Shown here: in pieces, positions 24,770-34,303 of the stretch
Layout of the letters: each line of letters starts with the position of its first letter
How positions within the stretch are numbered: position 1 is the stretch's first letter
From: Paractinoplanes maris
GTDB lineage: Bacteria > Actinomycetota > Actinomycetes > Mycobacteriales > Micromonosporaceae
Direction of reading: 5' to 3'
NCBI RefSeq assembly: GCF_023544465.1
Contig: NZ_JALPVL010000010.1
Span: forward strand, 1 to 64,000
Length of the DNA: 64,000 bases
The notes under the pieces: model-generated
Told to the model about the DNA's origin: nothing
The model's input: only the letters and a program-made list of their open reading frames with translations
Databases searched by the model: none
Made by a program: the position numbers and the translations under genes

Positions 24770-25633
24770 TCAGTCCTGCGGATAGGCGGCCGGATACGCC
24801 TCGGCGAAGTCGGCGGACCGGCCGACCGCCGCCCACTCCTCCACCTCGGCGATCTGCTTGCCGGCGTGGCTCCGCGCCATCTCGACCGCGTTCACCCCGA
24901 TGGGCAGGTGCGAGGGCAGGTGCCGCCGGTGGACCACCTCGACGAGGATCTCGCCGGCGCGAGCCGGATCGCCCGCCACCAGGTTCTCGGCCCGGCCACC
25001 CATGCCGCCGGCGACCGCGCCGACCGTCGCCGCGTATTCCTCGGCGATGTCGTGGACGTCCATCGACGAGCCGGCCCAGTCGGTCGCGAAGCCGCTCGGC
25101 TCCACCACGAGCGTCCGGATCCCCAGGGGTGCGACCTCGGCCGCCAGCACCCGGGTGAAGCCGTCGACCGCGAACTTGGCCGCCTGATACGAGCCGAGAC
25201 CCGGGGTGCCGCCGACGCGCCCGCCGATCGACGAGAACTGCACGATCGTGCCCGAGCCCTGCTTCTTGAGCACCGGCAGCGCTGCGCGCGTCACGTGATA
25301 GACGCCCCAGAAGTTGGTGTCGAACTGGCGCCGGAAGTCGTCCTCGCCGGTCGTCTCGATCGCCCCGATGTTGGCGTACCCGGCGTTGTTGACAACCACG
25401 TCGATGCGCCCGAATCGCGCGACGGCCTGCTCGACCGCCGCCCGGGCGGCGTCCCGGTCGGTCACGTCAAGAGCAACGGGCAGCACCCGGTCCCCGTACG
25501 CCTTCACAAGCTCGCTCAGATCGCCGGGCTGACGAGCCGTGGCGACGACCTGGTCGCCCGCGTCGAGGGCCGCACGAGCCAGAGCGGCGCCGAAGCCCCG
25601 GGAGGAGCCGGTGATGAACCATGTCTGTGTCAT
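24770..25633 (-). CDS. SDR family oxidoreductase
   Basis: A 287-residue classical short-chain dehydrogenase. The cofactor motif is TGSSRGFG (residues 8-15), then DVTDRD, NNAGYANIGAIE, the catalytic Ser in VQFSSIGGRVG, and the YxxxK pair in SYQAAKFA. The N-terminal arginine in the glycine motif suggests NADP(H) preference. It is divergent from a TetR gene 57 nt away, which probably represses it. The substrate is unknown. The ORF extends upstream over the TetR gene but ATG 25633 fits the family N-terminus (MTQTWFITGSSRG). Confidence 0.9.
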   Translation of the reverse strand: MTQTWFITGSSRGFGAALARAALDAGDQVVATARQPGDLSELVKAYGDRVLPVALDVTDRDAARAAVEQAVARFGRIDVVVNNAGYANIGAIETTGEDDFRRQFDTNFWGVYHVTRAALPVLKKQGSGTIVQFSSIGGRVGGTPGLGSYQAAKFAVDGFTRVLAAEVAPLGIRTLVVEPSGFATDWAGSSMDVHDIAEEYAATVGAVAGGMGGRAENLVAGDPARAGEILVEVVHRRHLPSHLPIGVNAVEMARSHAGKQIAEVEEWAAVGRSADFAEAYPAAYPQD

Positions 25634-25690
25634 GCACTTAGTGAAACTCGGTTTTGTTAATACCGCAACCGTGTTGTGTAAGGTGAGGCC

Positions 25691-26338
25691 GTGATGTCCG
25701 CTACCCCGCGACGCGCCCGTAGTGCCGAAGCCAAGCAGGAACGTGAGCGCGCCATTCTCGAGGCCGCCCGCACGCTGGCGACCGCCCGCAGCGTGCGCGA
25801 AGTGACTCTGACCGACGTGGCCGCCGAGGTCGGGATGCACAAGTCGGCGATGCTGCGCTACTTCGAGACGCGCGAGCAGATCTTCCTGGCGCTGACCGCC
25901 GAATGCTGGCGGGACTGGACAGCCGACATCCGCGCTTCGTGGGACACCGCCCCGCCCGAGGTGGTGCTCGCCCGCTCGTTCGCCTCCCGGCCGCTCTTCT
26001 GCGACCTGCTGGCCCACACCCCCCTCAACCTCGAGCGCAACGTCTCGTTCGAAACCGTCCACGCCTACAAGCTGACGTCGCTGGCCGCGGTGCGGGTGGT
26101 CGCCGGCGATCTGAGCCGCCTTCTCGGCGTGAGCGACCAGCAGGCGTACGACCTGGTGGCGACCGCGGCCGGCCTGGCTGGGGCGCTGTGGCAGATGGCC
26201 GCGCCCGGCACCCGGCTGCGGGAGTTCTATGAGTCGGAGCCCGATCTCGCCCACGCGATCGTCGACGTCGAGCCCCGGTTGATCCGCGTCCTCGGCGCGA
26301 TGGTCGCCGGCTTCAGATCTCCAACTGCTGCTCGATGA
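25691..26338 (+). CDS. TetR family transcriptional regulator
   Basis: A 215-residue regulator (GTG start; an ATG follows immediately). The N-terminal helix-turn-helix is ERAILEAARTLATARSVREVTLTDVAAEVGMHKSAMLRYFETREQIF, and the C-terminal ligand domain is helical. The short gap shared with the divergent SDR gene contains CGGTT (25649-25653) and AACCG (25667-25671) as possible operator arms. The 3' end overlaps the convergent roadblock-like gene by 26 nt. Confidence 0.88.
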   Translation: MMSATPRRARSAEAKQERERAILEAARTLATARSVREVTLTDVAAEVGMHKSAMLRYFETREQIFLALTAECWRDWTADIRASWDTAPPEVVLARSFASRPLFCDLLAHTPLNLERNVSFETVHAYKLTSLAAVRVVAGDLSRLLGVSDQQAYDLVATAAGLAGALWQMAAPGTRLREFYESEPDLAHAIVDVEPRLIRVLGAMVAGFRSPTAAR

Positions 26339-26684
26339 CCCGCAGGCGGTGCCGCGCCATCGCCAGGTTGGCGCGCTCCCGCTGCAAAGCCAGATAGAGG
26401 AAGAGGCCGCCGCCGTCGGGCGCGGTGATCGGCCGAATCAGGTGGTATTGCGAGTCGAGGGTCACCAGGATGTCCTCGACCTTCTCCCGGAGGCCCAGCA
26501 TTTCCAGCGTGCGGTATTTCGCCCGGAGCACCTCGGTGTTCACGGCCGCCGCGACCGACACGTCGAAGCCGAATCCGCCGCCCGCCGTGGCGAGCGCCAT
26601 TCCGCTGGTCCAGTCCACGATCGCCACCGCGAGCGCGCCGTCCAGTTGCAGCGCGTCCTTGAGTGCCACGTCCATCTCGGCCAT
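26313..26684 (-). CDS. Roadblock/LC7-like small protein
   Basis: A 123-residue protein whose pattern (LKDALQLDGALAVAIVDWTSGMALATAGG, then AAAVNTEVLRAKYRTLEMLG, then DILVTLDSQYHLIRPI, then a long C-terminal helix) fits the roadblock/LC7 fold found in small-GTPase partners and in actinobacterial regulatory operons. There is no GTPase gene beside it here. It is divergent from the ArsR gene. Its partner and role are unknown. Confidence 0.65.
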   Translation of the reverse strand: MAEMDVALKDALQLDGALAVAIVDWTSGMALATAGGGFGFDVSVAAAVNTEVLRAKYRTLEMLGLREKVEDILVTLDSQYHLIRPITAPDGGGLFLYLALQRERANLAMARHRLRVIEQQLEI

Positions 26685-26850
26685 TCGCCGTGTGCTCCTT
26701 CCGCAGGCCTTTCACCGGCCTTCCGTGGGCCTTCCGTGGGCCCGCACCCAGCATCGCCGGAAACGGTGATCGTCGATCGGACAGAGTGTCCGTCAGCGCC
26801 CCGGCACCCGGTTCGAAAATTAATCTGTCCGGGCCGCCAATTGAAGAGTT

Positions 26851-26861
26851 CTGCAATGCAG
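26851..26861. promoter_or_regulatory. Palindrome in the roadblock/ArsR divergent region
   Basis: CTGCAATGCAG is a perfect 11-bp palindrome about midway in the 260-nt A/T-richer gap between two divergent genes, one of which codes an ArsR-type regulator. A candidate operator only. Confidence 0.35.
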
Positions 26862-26944
26862 CAGGTTCCGAATTGCACATTGGTGTGGCAAGTCACTCGC
26901 CCCCTAATGTGGTCGCCACGCATTTCCAGGTGGGGGAGACGTCG

Positions 26945-27364
26945 ATGTCAGTGCCGCTCTACCAGGCAAAGGCCGAGTTGTTCCGCACCCTGGGCCACCC
27001 GGTCCGCATCCGCGTACTCGAGCTGCTCCAGGCGGGCCCCCGCCCCGTCCGCGACCTGCTGGCCAACATCGACGTGGAACCGTCCAGCCTCTCCCAGCAG
27101 TTGGCCGTCCTTCGCCGCACCGGAGTGGTCGTCTCGTTCCGCGACCACGGCCTGGTCATGTATGCCCTGAGCACCCCCGACGTGGCCGACCTGCTGGCCG
27201 CCGGCCGCCGCATCCTGGGCGCCGTCCTCACCGACCGGGACGGCCTGCTGGCCGAACTACGCGGCCACTCACCCGCCGAACAGCCCGCCGGTCAGCCCGC
27301 CGGCCAGTCCGCCGGTCAGCCCGCCGGCCAGTCCGCCGGTCAGCCCGCCAGCCCCGTTCGCTGA
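26945..27364 (+). CDS. ArsR family regulator with Gln/Pro/Ala/Gly repeat tail
   Basis: A 139-residue winged-helix regulator: AELFRTLGHPVRIRVLELLQAGPRPVRDLLANIDVEPSSLSQQLAVLRRTGVVVSFRDHGLVMYALSTPDVADLL is a full ArsR domain. No cysteine pair for metal sensing is visible, so it may sense something else. The last 25 or so residues are PAGQ/SAGQ repeats from a 12-bp tandem array (about 27287-27350). GGTGGGGGAG lies before the ATG. Confidence 0.87.
   Translation: MSVPLYQAKAELFRTLGHPVRIRVLELLQAGPRPVRDLLANIDVEPSSLSQQLAVLRRTGVVVSFRDHGLVMYALSTPDVADLLAAGRRILGAVLTDRDGLLAELRGHSPAEQPAGQPAGQSAGQPAGQSAGQPASPVR
27287..27350 (+). repeat. 12-bp tandem repeat at the 3' end of the ArsR gene
   Basis: About five in-frame copies alternating GCCGGTCAGCCC and GCCGGCCAGTCC, coding AGQP/AGQS. 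Confidence 0.85.
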
Positions 27365-27455
27365 CCCGCCTCGCCCGGCGGCGTCCGGCCGTCCCGGGCA
27401 GTTAGGCCGCACGTCGATCAACCGGATCACCGCCGGCACCCGATAGGGTGCATCG

Positions 27456-28259
27456 ATGCATCGCACCGCGTTGGTCACCGGCGCCTCGTCCGGCATCGGT
27501 CTGGCGACGGCGACCGCGCTGGCCGCCCGCGGCTACCGGGTCCTGGGGACGAGCCGTCACCCCGAATCCCTCGCCCCGCATCAGAAAGCCGCCGGCGTCG
27601 ACTACCTGCCGCTCGACCTGACCGAGCCCGACTCCATCGAAGCCCTGGCCGAGCAGGTGCGGACGGTCGACATCCTGGTCAACAACGCCGGCGAGAGCCA
27701 GAGCGGACCGTTCGAGGAGCTGCCGCCCGACGCTCTGCGCCGCATCTTCCAGCTCAACGTCCTGGGACCCGTACGGCTGACGCAGTTGACCCTGCCCGGC
27801 ATGCGCGAGCGGGGCTACGGCCGGGTGGTGATGGTCGGCTCGATGCTCGCGTCGTTCCCGCTGGCCTACCGCTCGTCGTACGTCGCCACCAAGGCCGCCC
27901 TCAAGGGCTTCAGCAACGGCGCCCGGCACGAGTTCTCCCCGTACGGCGTCTGGCTGACCACCGTGGAGCCCGGCGCGATCAGCACCGGCCTCAGCGAGCG
28001 CCGCACCAGCTACATCGAGCCCGGTTCGCCGCACCGCGCGGACTACGAGCGCATGCTGGCCGCCCTCAACCGCAACGAGGCGGCCGGCGTCTCCGCCGAG
28101 CGGGTCGCCGCCACCATCGTCGCCGCCATCGAGAAGGACAAACCCCGTCAGCGTTACGCCGTGGGCAGCAACGCCGCGCTCGTCTTCCCCGCGCGGCGCT
28201 TGCTACCGGTCTGGCTGGCCGAGAAATTCACCCACCGCCGCCACGACCTGGCGCGCTGA
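27456..28259 (+). CDS. SDR family oxidoreductase
   Basis: A 267-residue short-chain dehydrogenase: ALVTGASSGIGLATA (cofactor motif), DLTEPDS, LVNNAGESQSGP, the catalytic Ser in MVGSMLASFP and the YxxxK pair in SSYVATKAALKGF. C-terminal extension with VFPARRLLPVWLAEKF may associate with the membrane. Stands alone; its end overlaps the remains of a GGDEF-EAL gene by about 30 nt. The substrate is unknown. Confidence 0.9.
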   Translation: MHRTALVTGASSGIGLATATALAARGYRVLGTSRHPESLAPHQKAAGVDYLPLDLTEPDSIEALAEQVRTVDILVNNAGESQSGPFEELPPDALRRIFQLNVLGPVRLTQLTLPGMRERGYGRVVMVGSMLASFPLAYRSSYVATKAALKGFSNGARHEFSPYGVWLTTVEPGAISTGLSERRTSYIEPGSPHRADYERMLAALNRNEAAGVSAERVAATIVAAIEKDKPRQRYAVGSNAALVFPARRLLPVWLAEKFTHRRHDLAR

Positions 28260-30430
28260 CCAGTTCCAGCTCGCGCGCCGGCTTGGCGTAGTAGTAGCCC
28301 TGGCCGTAGTGGTAGCCGAGCGCGCGCAGATAGGCGGCCTGCTCGGCGGTCTCGATGCCTTCGGCGACCGCGTGCAGGCCGAGACCGTTGCTGACGTGGA
28401 TGAGCACGTCGACGATGACGGCGCGACCGCCTTCGGAGATCTCGTCGACGAACGACTTGCCGACCTTCAGGACGTCGACCGGCACGGTGCGCAGCAGGCC
28501 GAGTGACGAGTGGCCGGTGCCGAAGTCGTCGAGCGCGATGAGTACGCCCGCGCGGTGCAGTGCCTCGACGGCCTCGATGGCGACGCCCCGCCGAAGATCG
28601 CGATCTCGGTGACCTTGATGAGCAGGGCTCGCGGCTCCAGGCCGTTCTCGTCGAGGATGCGGCATACCACCTCGGCGAAGTCCGGCTCGCTGAGCTGGCG
28701 AGCCGAGACGTTGACGCTGACGTAGCACGGCGCCGCGTCGCCCAGTTCGCTCCGCCAGGCGGCGAGCTTGGCGCAAGCCGCGCGCATCACCCACTCGCCG
28801 AGCTCGACGATGAGGCCGTTGTCCTCGGCGATGGGGATGAAGGCGGCCGGGCTGACGAAGCCGCGTACCGGATGGATCCAGCGCACCAGGGCTTCGACAG
28901 CGATCGTACGGCCGTCGTGCAGCTCGACGATCGGCTGGTAGACGTGGAAGTCACCGTCCTCGAGGCTGTGCCGCAGGTCCGCGCCGAGTCGTTCGGCCGC
29001 TTCGGCGCGCTCGTCGAGCTCGATGCTGTAGATCACCAGGTGCCCGCCGGAGGCCTTGGCGGCGTAGCGGGCGGTGTCGGCCCGCCGGACGAGCTCGGCC
29101 GCCGTCACGCCGGTTCCGGCGGAGACGCCGGGGCGGGCGCTGAGCAACAGCTCGTGTTCGCCGGCGTGCACCGGGCCGCGAACGATCTCCGCGATGCGGG
29201 CGGCGACGGCGGCGGCCTCGCCCGGGTCGGTGTCGCGCACGCAGACGGCGAACTCGTCGGCGCCCATCCGCGCTACCAGGTCGTGGTCGCGGACGCTGTC
29301 GCGCAGCAACGCGGCCACCGCGGTCAGCGCCTGATCACCGGCGCCGCGGCCGAGCCGGTCGTTCACGTGTTAGAAGCCGGCCAGATCCAGCATCACAACC
29401 TGGCACGGCCCGTCCGCCGCGGCCCGGGCGGCCAGCCGCTCGAACTGGCGGCGGTTGGGCAATCCGGTCAGGTCGTCGCGCTCGGCCTGCTCACGCAGCT
29501 GGCCGGCCTGATCGTCGACCCGCGCGATGTACCCGGACAACCGGGTGGCGACGAGCACGAACAACGCCATCGAGCCGAACGCCATGGTCAGCCACCGGTC
29601 GTGCCCCGCGCCGCTCTCACCCTGCACGAACATGATCGCCGGGACCAGCAGCATCGAACCGGTCAGCACCAGCAGCCGCGCCCGGCCGAGGCTGTCGCGC
29701 TGCGCCGCCGGCGGATGGGCCGCCGAGGGGTGCAGAGCAGCCGCGCCCCAGATGACGTAGGCCAGCAGGCAACTCGCGAACAGGATCGAACTGTACGGGC
29801 GGTCACCTCCGGCAGCAGCGTGCAGACGGCGTTGGAAACCAGGGTCAACGCGCTGCCCGCGGTCAGCAACCACAGGCTCGCGCTGCGGCGCCCGCGCTGC
29901 AGCAGCATCGGCACGATCACCGCGCACAGCAGCGCGCCCGCAGCCGGATAGCCGGCCGTGACCACCCGCACGAGCACCGGGCCCACACTCCGCAGAATCG
30001 GGTCGATCACCACCGCCCAGTACACGACGCCCACGGCGACGATCGCCGAGTCGGTGACCGAACCGGCCCGAATCCGCCCGCGTTGCCGCGTGAGCAGGAA
30101 AAACGCCGCAACCAGGAACGGATAGGCACTCAGATAGAAGGCATCGGCCCACGCCGGGTACGTCATGACACCGTTCAGGGACAGCCAGGCGAACACCAGA
30201 TCGCCGCAGGACCAGGCGAGCACGCCGACCCCGAGCAATTATTAGGCGCCCGCGAACCGGGCCCGATGTCGACGGGCGCCGGCCGTCATGACCGCGCAGG
30301 ACCCCACCGACACCAGCGAGGACAACCCGGCCGTCCACCAGTCGTGGGGCAACAGCGGGTGGATGACGGCCGCGACACTCCCGCAGACCAAAAACACGGC
30401 CCACCCGCGCAAGGACGGCGTTCTCGGCAC
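28228..30430 (-). pseudogene. Decayed membrane GGDEF-EAL (cyclic di-GMP) gene
   Basis: Pieces of one gene are collinear across frames: an N-terminal membrane domain (30430 to about 29805), GGDEF domain (about 29470-29000; site degenerate as RMGADEF) and EAL domain (FHVYQPIVELHDGRTIAVEALVRW ... LIALDDFGTGHSSLG ... VAEGIETAEQAAYLRALG). At least four lesions break it: two successive TAA codons in frame at 30239-30244, a frameshift near 29805, a TAA at 29370-29372 where the GGDEF domain expects Lys (DLAGF-stop-HVND), and a frameshift near 28590. Mixed nonsense and frameshift damage argues for real decay rather than a single sequencing error. Confidence 0.8.
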
Positions 30431-30490
30431 AGTCGTCCTTCGGCCGCCGCCGCCCGGATTTGAGCCCGCTGCGGGATCAGGACAGCGCGA

Positions 30491-31216
30491 TCAAGACAGC
30501 GCCGGCCGCCGCAGAGCCTCGATGATGCGCAGGGCCTCAGCCTCGTCGGTCGTCTCCCGCCCGGCGCCGTCGGCCGTACCCAGCGAGACGCCTACCGCGT
30601 CGAGAACCACTCGCTTGGCCGACGCGTGCACCGCCGGGACGCCGGTCTCCACGATCTTCTCGACCACGTCGGGCCGGACCCCGCCACCGGCCATGATCTC
30701 GATCCGCCCGGCGGCCGACTCCACCAGAGCGGCCAGCGCCGGCAACGCGTCGGCCACGTGCGCGGCCCCCGCCGACGTCAGGATCCGCCGCACCCCGAGC
30801 CGGACGAGTTCATCAATGCCCGCGTACGGGTCCGCAAGGTTGTCGAATGCCCGGTGAAACGTCACATCGGCCCCGTCGGCCGCCTCAACCACAGCGGCCA
30901 CCAGCGAGGAGTCGACCTTCCCCGCCCGCAGACCGCCGACGACCACCCCCGCCGCACCGGCCGACAAGACATGACGTACGTCGGAAAGGATCACCGAGAG
31001 TTCAGCAGCCTCATACTCGAACCCGCCCGGCCGCGGCCGCACCAGCGCATGCACCGGCGGCATCCCCGCCGTGGCCACCGCCGCCTCGACAAACCCCAGC
31101 GAAGGCGTCACCCCACCCAGCGGCAACGCCGAACACAACTCGATCCGATCCACCGGAAGCCGAGCCGCCACAGCCAACCCGTGCGCATCCTGAACAGCCA
31201 GCTCAAAGGCAACCAT
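30491..31216 (-). CDS. cutC: Copper homeostasis protein CutC family
   Basis: A 241-residue TIM-barrel protein: FELAVQDAHGLAVAARLPVDRIELCSALPLGGVTPSLGFVEAA, VHALVRPRPGGFEY, VTFHRAFDN, RILTSAGAAH and EIMAGGGVRPD are the CutC signature blocks. The family is named for copper tolerance in E. coli, though its enzymatic role is unclear. I chose ATG 31216; an ATG at 31234 adds six residues. Single gene next to a repeat tract. Confidence 0.88.
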   Translation of the reverse strand: MVAFELAVQDAHGLAVAARLPVDRIELCSALPLGGVTPSLGFVEAAVATAGMPPVHALVRPRPGGFEYEAAELSVILSDVRHVLSAGAAGVVVGGLRAGKVDSSLVAAVVEAADGADVTFHRAFDNLADPYAGIDELVRLGVRRILTSAGAAHVADALPALAALVESAAGRIEIMAGGGVRPDVVEKIVETGVPAVHASAKRVVLDAVGVSLGTADGAGRETTDEAEALRIIEALRRPALS

Positions 31217-31392
31217 CAGGCCGCGCTCTCCCATGCGTCTCGCCGATCACAGACCGAAGAAGTATCCCATCGACACCCACCCAGCCGCGCAGAGGCTCAA
31301 AGCCGTCCACATTCCGACCCCAGCACAGACCCGACCGCAGCACCGAGCCCGGGGCTGACGGCCGCTCTGACTCTGATGGAGGTACCGGGCTT

Positions 31393-31500
31393 GGTGGCCG
31401 TTCGGGGTCGGGTGGCCGTTCGGGGTCGGGTGGCCGTTCGGAGTCAGGTGGCCGTTCGGGGTCCGGTGGCTGTTCCGGGTCTGGTGGCCGTACCGAGCCT
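31393..31500. repeat. 18-bp tandem repeat, 6 copies
   Basis: Six units of GGTGGCCGTTCGGGGTCG with growing divergence to the right (last unit GGTGGCCGTACCGAGCCT). No gene is supported over it. Confidence 0.9.
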
Positions 31501-32283
31501 GCCGGCCGCCTGAGCCCGACGGCCGCGCCCGGCACGGCTGGGGCATGAGGCCTGACAGCGGCATTCGCATGGGGGCAGCGCCTGCCGCGGCGTTGGTCTG
31601 GGATTGCGGCAGGCAGAGCGGCGTCATTGGCTAGCAGCTGAGCTGTCCGATCGTTCCTGGCTCACCGGCGGCACTGATCGAGTGTTAACGGTGGGTTTGC
31701 GGTACTGGCCCAGTCGCTTAAACCGGCTCCGCCGCGCCGTCCGAGCTCGCTGGGCCGCGACATCGACTCGGAAGCTGCGCTGACTCGGGGGACCAGCTGG
31801 GTCCGTCGGCTCGTCCGCTCTGCTGGCCCGGCCGTTGCTGGCCCGGCTGTTCCGCTGGGTCGGCCCGGTACCACCCCCGCAGCGGCTTTGGCCTGGCCGC
31901 GCATTCGGGCCGGCGGTGGCACCGGCTGGCTCGGCCGCTGCGCTGGCTCGGCGCGGGACTGGCGCAGCGATTGTCCTGTCCGCTGCGCCGTCCTGTCCGC
32001 TGCGCCGTCCTGGCGGCTGCGCTGTCCTTGCCCCGGCACTGGCTCAAACCCGGCACTGAGTCGGCCCCGGCACTGGCTCGGCCCCGGCCCCGCCTTCGGC
32101 ACTGGCTCGGCCCCGGCACGTGCTCAGGTCGGTCGCGGCCCCGAGGGGCAGCAGCGGGGCATCGGATTTGTGCCCTACTCCCCGCTCGGAGCCCGGCGCT
32201 TCGGCGCCGTCCGTGCTGTCGACGATCTCGACCTCACCCCTGGCCCCGGCCCCGGCCCCGGCTCGATTCCGGCCCCGGCTCAG

Positions 32284-32568
32284 CCGCTGCCCCGGCTCGG
32301 CCGCTGCCCCGGCTCGGCCGCTGCCCCGGCTCGGCCGCTGCTCTGGCTCGGCCGCTGCTCTGGCTCGGCCGCTGCTCTGGCTCGGTCGCTGCTCTGGCTC
32401 GGTCGCTGCTCTGGCTCGGTCGCTGCTCTGGCTCGGTCGCTGCTCTGGCTCGGTCGCTGCTCTGGCTCGGTCGCTGCTCTGGCTCGGTCGCTGCTCTGGC
32501 TCGGTCGCTGCTCTGGCTCGGTCGCTGCTCTGGCTCGGTCGCTGCACTGGCTCGGCCGCTGCACTGGC
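32284..32568. repeat. 17-bp tandem repeat (minisatellite), about 16-17 copies
   Basis: Unit GGTCGCTGCTCTGGCTC, with GGCCGCTGCCCCGGCTC variants on the left and one GCACTGG variant on the right. At least seven consecutive central copies are identical. Because 17 is not a multiple of three, the frame rotates every unit and any translation repeats every 17 residues, which is a sign of non-coding repeat expansion. Confidence 0.92.
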
Positions 32569-32965
32569 CGGGCGCGCGGCACTCGCCTGGTAGCGGCTTT
32601 GGCGTGGCTGCGCCTTCGGGACGGCGGTGGTGCTGGCTCGGCGGCACCAGCTCGGCTGCTGCGCTGGCTCGGCGGCGTGATCGGCTTGGCAGCGGCTCCC
32701 GTGGCCGGCTGCGGTACTGGCCTACCGCGTACGCGTCCCGGTGCCTTCGGCTGCGCTGTCGCGCCGCCCGCCGGGGCGGCGGGGTGCCCGCCCTCATCCA
32801 GGCCCCGTCAGCTCTGGGGCACTTGAGCACCGACAGCAAGGTCGCCGCTCGCGTTGCTCTGGGTTCCCAGCCGCTCCGGATAGGGGAGTCATTGACCTCT
32901 GCCGCAGTGGCTGGTGGCGTTGTGGTTGTGGGCCTCGTTCGGGCGGGGCCGTTAGTTAGTTGGAG

Positions 32966-34303
32966 CTATAAGCGCAGGTGGTAGAGGTTTTGGCGGGGGC
33001 GTTGCTGGGGGTCGACGTGGGGCGGGGGGATGAATTCTGGTGTCTCGTCGGGCCCCAGGTGGATGTGCCAGTCGGCGGCGGGGTCGTGGATGAGGCGGTG
33101 GTGGGTGCGGCAGAGCAGGACGAGGTTGTTCAGGGTGGTGGGTCCGCCGGTGGTCCAGGCGGTGATGTGGTGGGCGTCGGTCCAGCCGGGTGGGCGGTCG
33201 CAGTCGGGGAAGGCGCAGCCACGGTCACGTACCGCCAGGGCGCGTCGCAAGGGGGTGGTGGCCAGCCGGCGGGTGCGGCCGGCGTCCAGGATCTGCCCGG
33301 CGCCGCCGAGGACGTGGGGCAGGATCTGGGCGTCGCAGGCCAGGCGGCGGGCCGCCGCGGCGGACAAGCGCTCACCGGTGTCGGTGGTGGCGGTGCCCAA
33401 GGCGTGGGTGAGGGGGTCGTAGGCGACGGTGACCGACAGTTGGGCGGGCTGACCGCCGTGTTCCGGCAGCTCACCGGTCCGGAGGGCAAGGCGGCAGATG
33501 TCGACCAAGGCATCGGCGCGGCGTTGACCGGGTGTGCGGGCGTCGTCGGGGGTTGGACCGCACAAAGGGTGCAGGGCGGCGCGCACAGTTGCCGCGTCCT
33601 CGGCACCGAGGAATCCGGAGAGGCGGACCAGGCCGTCGACGGGCGCCGACAGATGTAGTTCGCGGCGGGTGTGGGCGCGGGCTTCCTGTCTTGCCAAGTA
33701 GGCCTGCTCGGCCCGAGTTCCCAGCTCCGGAGCGACGTGGGTCAGGATGCGGTCACCGACTCGGGTCAGCTGCGTGGCGGTCAGTCGGCCGGCCATGTCG
33801 ATCAGCACTCGTTCGGCTTCTGCCTCGACGGCGCCCGCATCCATCGTTGCCCCGGCGGAAGTGTGTCCGCTCTCATCCTCATCGCCGGCGCAGTCGTCAC
33901 CGGCTCGAACAGCGTCGAAGGTGCCTGCCTCGGCGGGGATGGACTCGACGGCAGCGGCGATTGCCGCGGCCTGACGCCAATTCATGCGGCCGTCGAGCAC
34001 TGCCTGCTCCACCTCGGGCCGGCGGCCCACTGTGGCGGCGCTCGCGGTCAGCTCACGGGCCGGCCGGGCGTCGAGCAGCAGCATCGAACGTAGCCAGCCG
34101 GCTGGGCCGCGATGTCCTTGTCTCGCCGGCACGCCTCGAACCGTCGCTTGCCGCAGAAGCCTGGCCTGCAGGACGACGGCAGCCTGCTCGATACGATGCG
34201 CCGCTCGCAGCCAGGCAACCAGCTCGTCGTCGCTCAGCGGCCACAGCGGAGCCGCAGCGGACTTCGCCACGTCCTCACCCAACTGCTGCACCGCTGTCAC
34301 CAT
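32966..34303 (-). CDS. DUF222 / HNH endonuclease domain protein
   Basis: A 445-residue protein of the 13E12-repeat type: an N-terminal helical DUF222 region (LSDDELVAWLRAAHRIEQAAVVLQARLL ... AARELTASAATVGRRPEVEQAVLDGRMNWRQAAAIAAA) and a C-terminal HNH nuclease (RDRGCAFPDCDRPPGWTDAHHITAWTTGGPTTLNNLVLLCRTHHRLIHD), with zinc-knuckle cysteines and the H-H ... N ... H triad intact. Such genes are multi-copy in actinobacterial genomes and are thought to be mobile-like nuclease genes. ATG 34303 is preferred over the ATG ten codons upstream. Confidence 0.88.
   Translation of the reverse strand: MVTAVQQLGEDVAKSAAAPLWPLSDDELVAWLRAAHRIEQAAVVLQARLLRQATVRGVPARQGHRGPAGWLRSMLLLDARPARELTASAATVGRRPEVEQAVLDGRMNWRQAAAIAAAVESIPAEAGTFDAVRAGDDCAGDEDESGHTSAGATMDAGAVEAEAERVLIDMAGRLTATQLTRVGDRILTHVAPELGTRAEQAYLARQEARAHTRRELHLSAPVDGLVRLSGFLGAEDAATVRAALHPLCGPTPDDARTPGQRRADALVDICRLALRTGELPEHGGQPAQLSVTVAYDPLTHALGTATTDTGERLSAAAARRLACDAQILPHVLGGAGQILDAGRTRRLATTPLRRALAVRDRGCAFPDCDRPPGWTDAHHITAWTTGGPTTLNNLVLLCRTHHRLIHDPAADWHIHLGPDETPEFIPPPHVDPQQRPRQNLYHLRL

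Larger units (their letters stand above)
31217..32965. other. Gene-free repeat-rich tract of about 1.75 kb
   Basis: Long overlapping open frames exist in nearly every frame on both strands here, but all translate to Ala/Arg/Gly/Pro/Ser/Leu low-complexity without a recognisable domain, and they arise because the repeat units contain no stop in any frame. The tract holds an 18-bp array (31393-31500), a 17-bp array (32284-32568) and diverged relatives of both (for example GCACTGGCTCGGCCCCGGC around 32050-32110). I see no supported gene. Confidence 0.6.

Noticed and set aside
26663..26944. Upstream extension of the ArsR gene to 26663
   Set aside because: It would cover the divergent promoter region; the family domain starts right after ATG 26945, which has a good ribosome binding site.
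31888..32826. Large open frames (up to about 310 codons) over the 17-bp repeat on both strands
   Set aside because: They exist in all frames because the unit has no stop codon; translations are pure repeats with no domain, start signal or partner gene.
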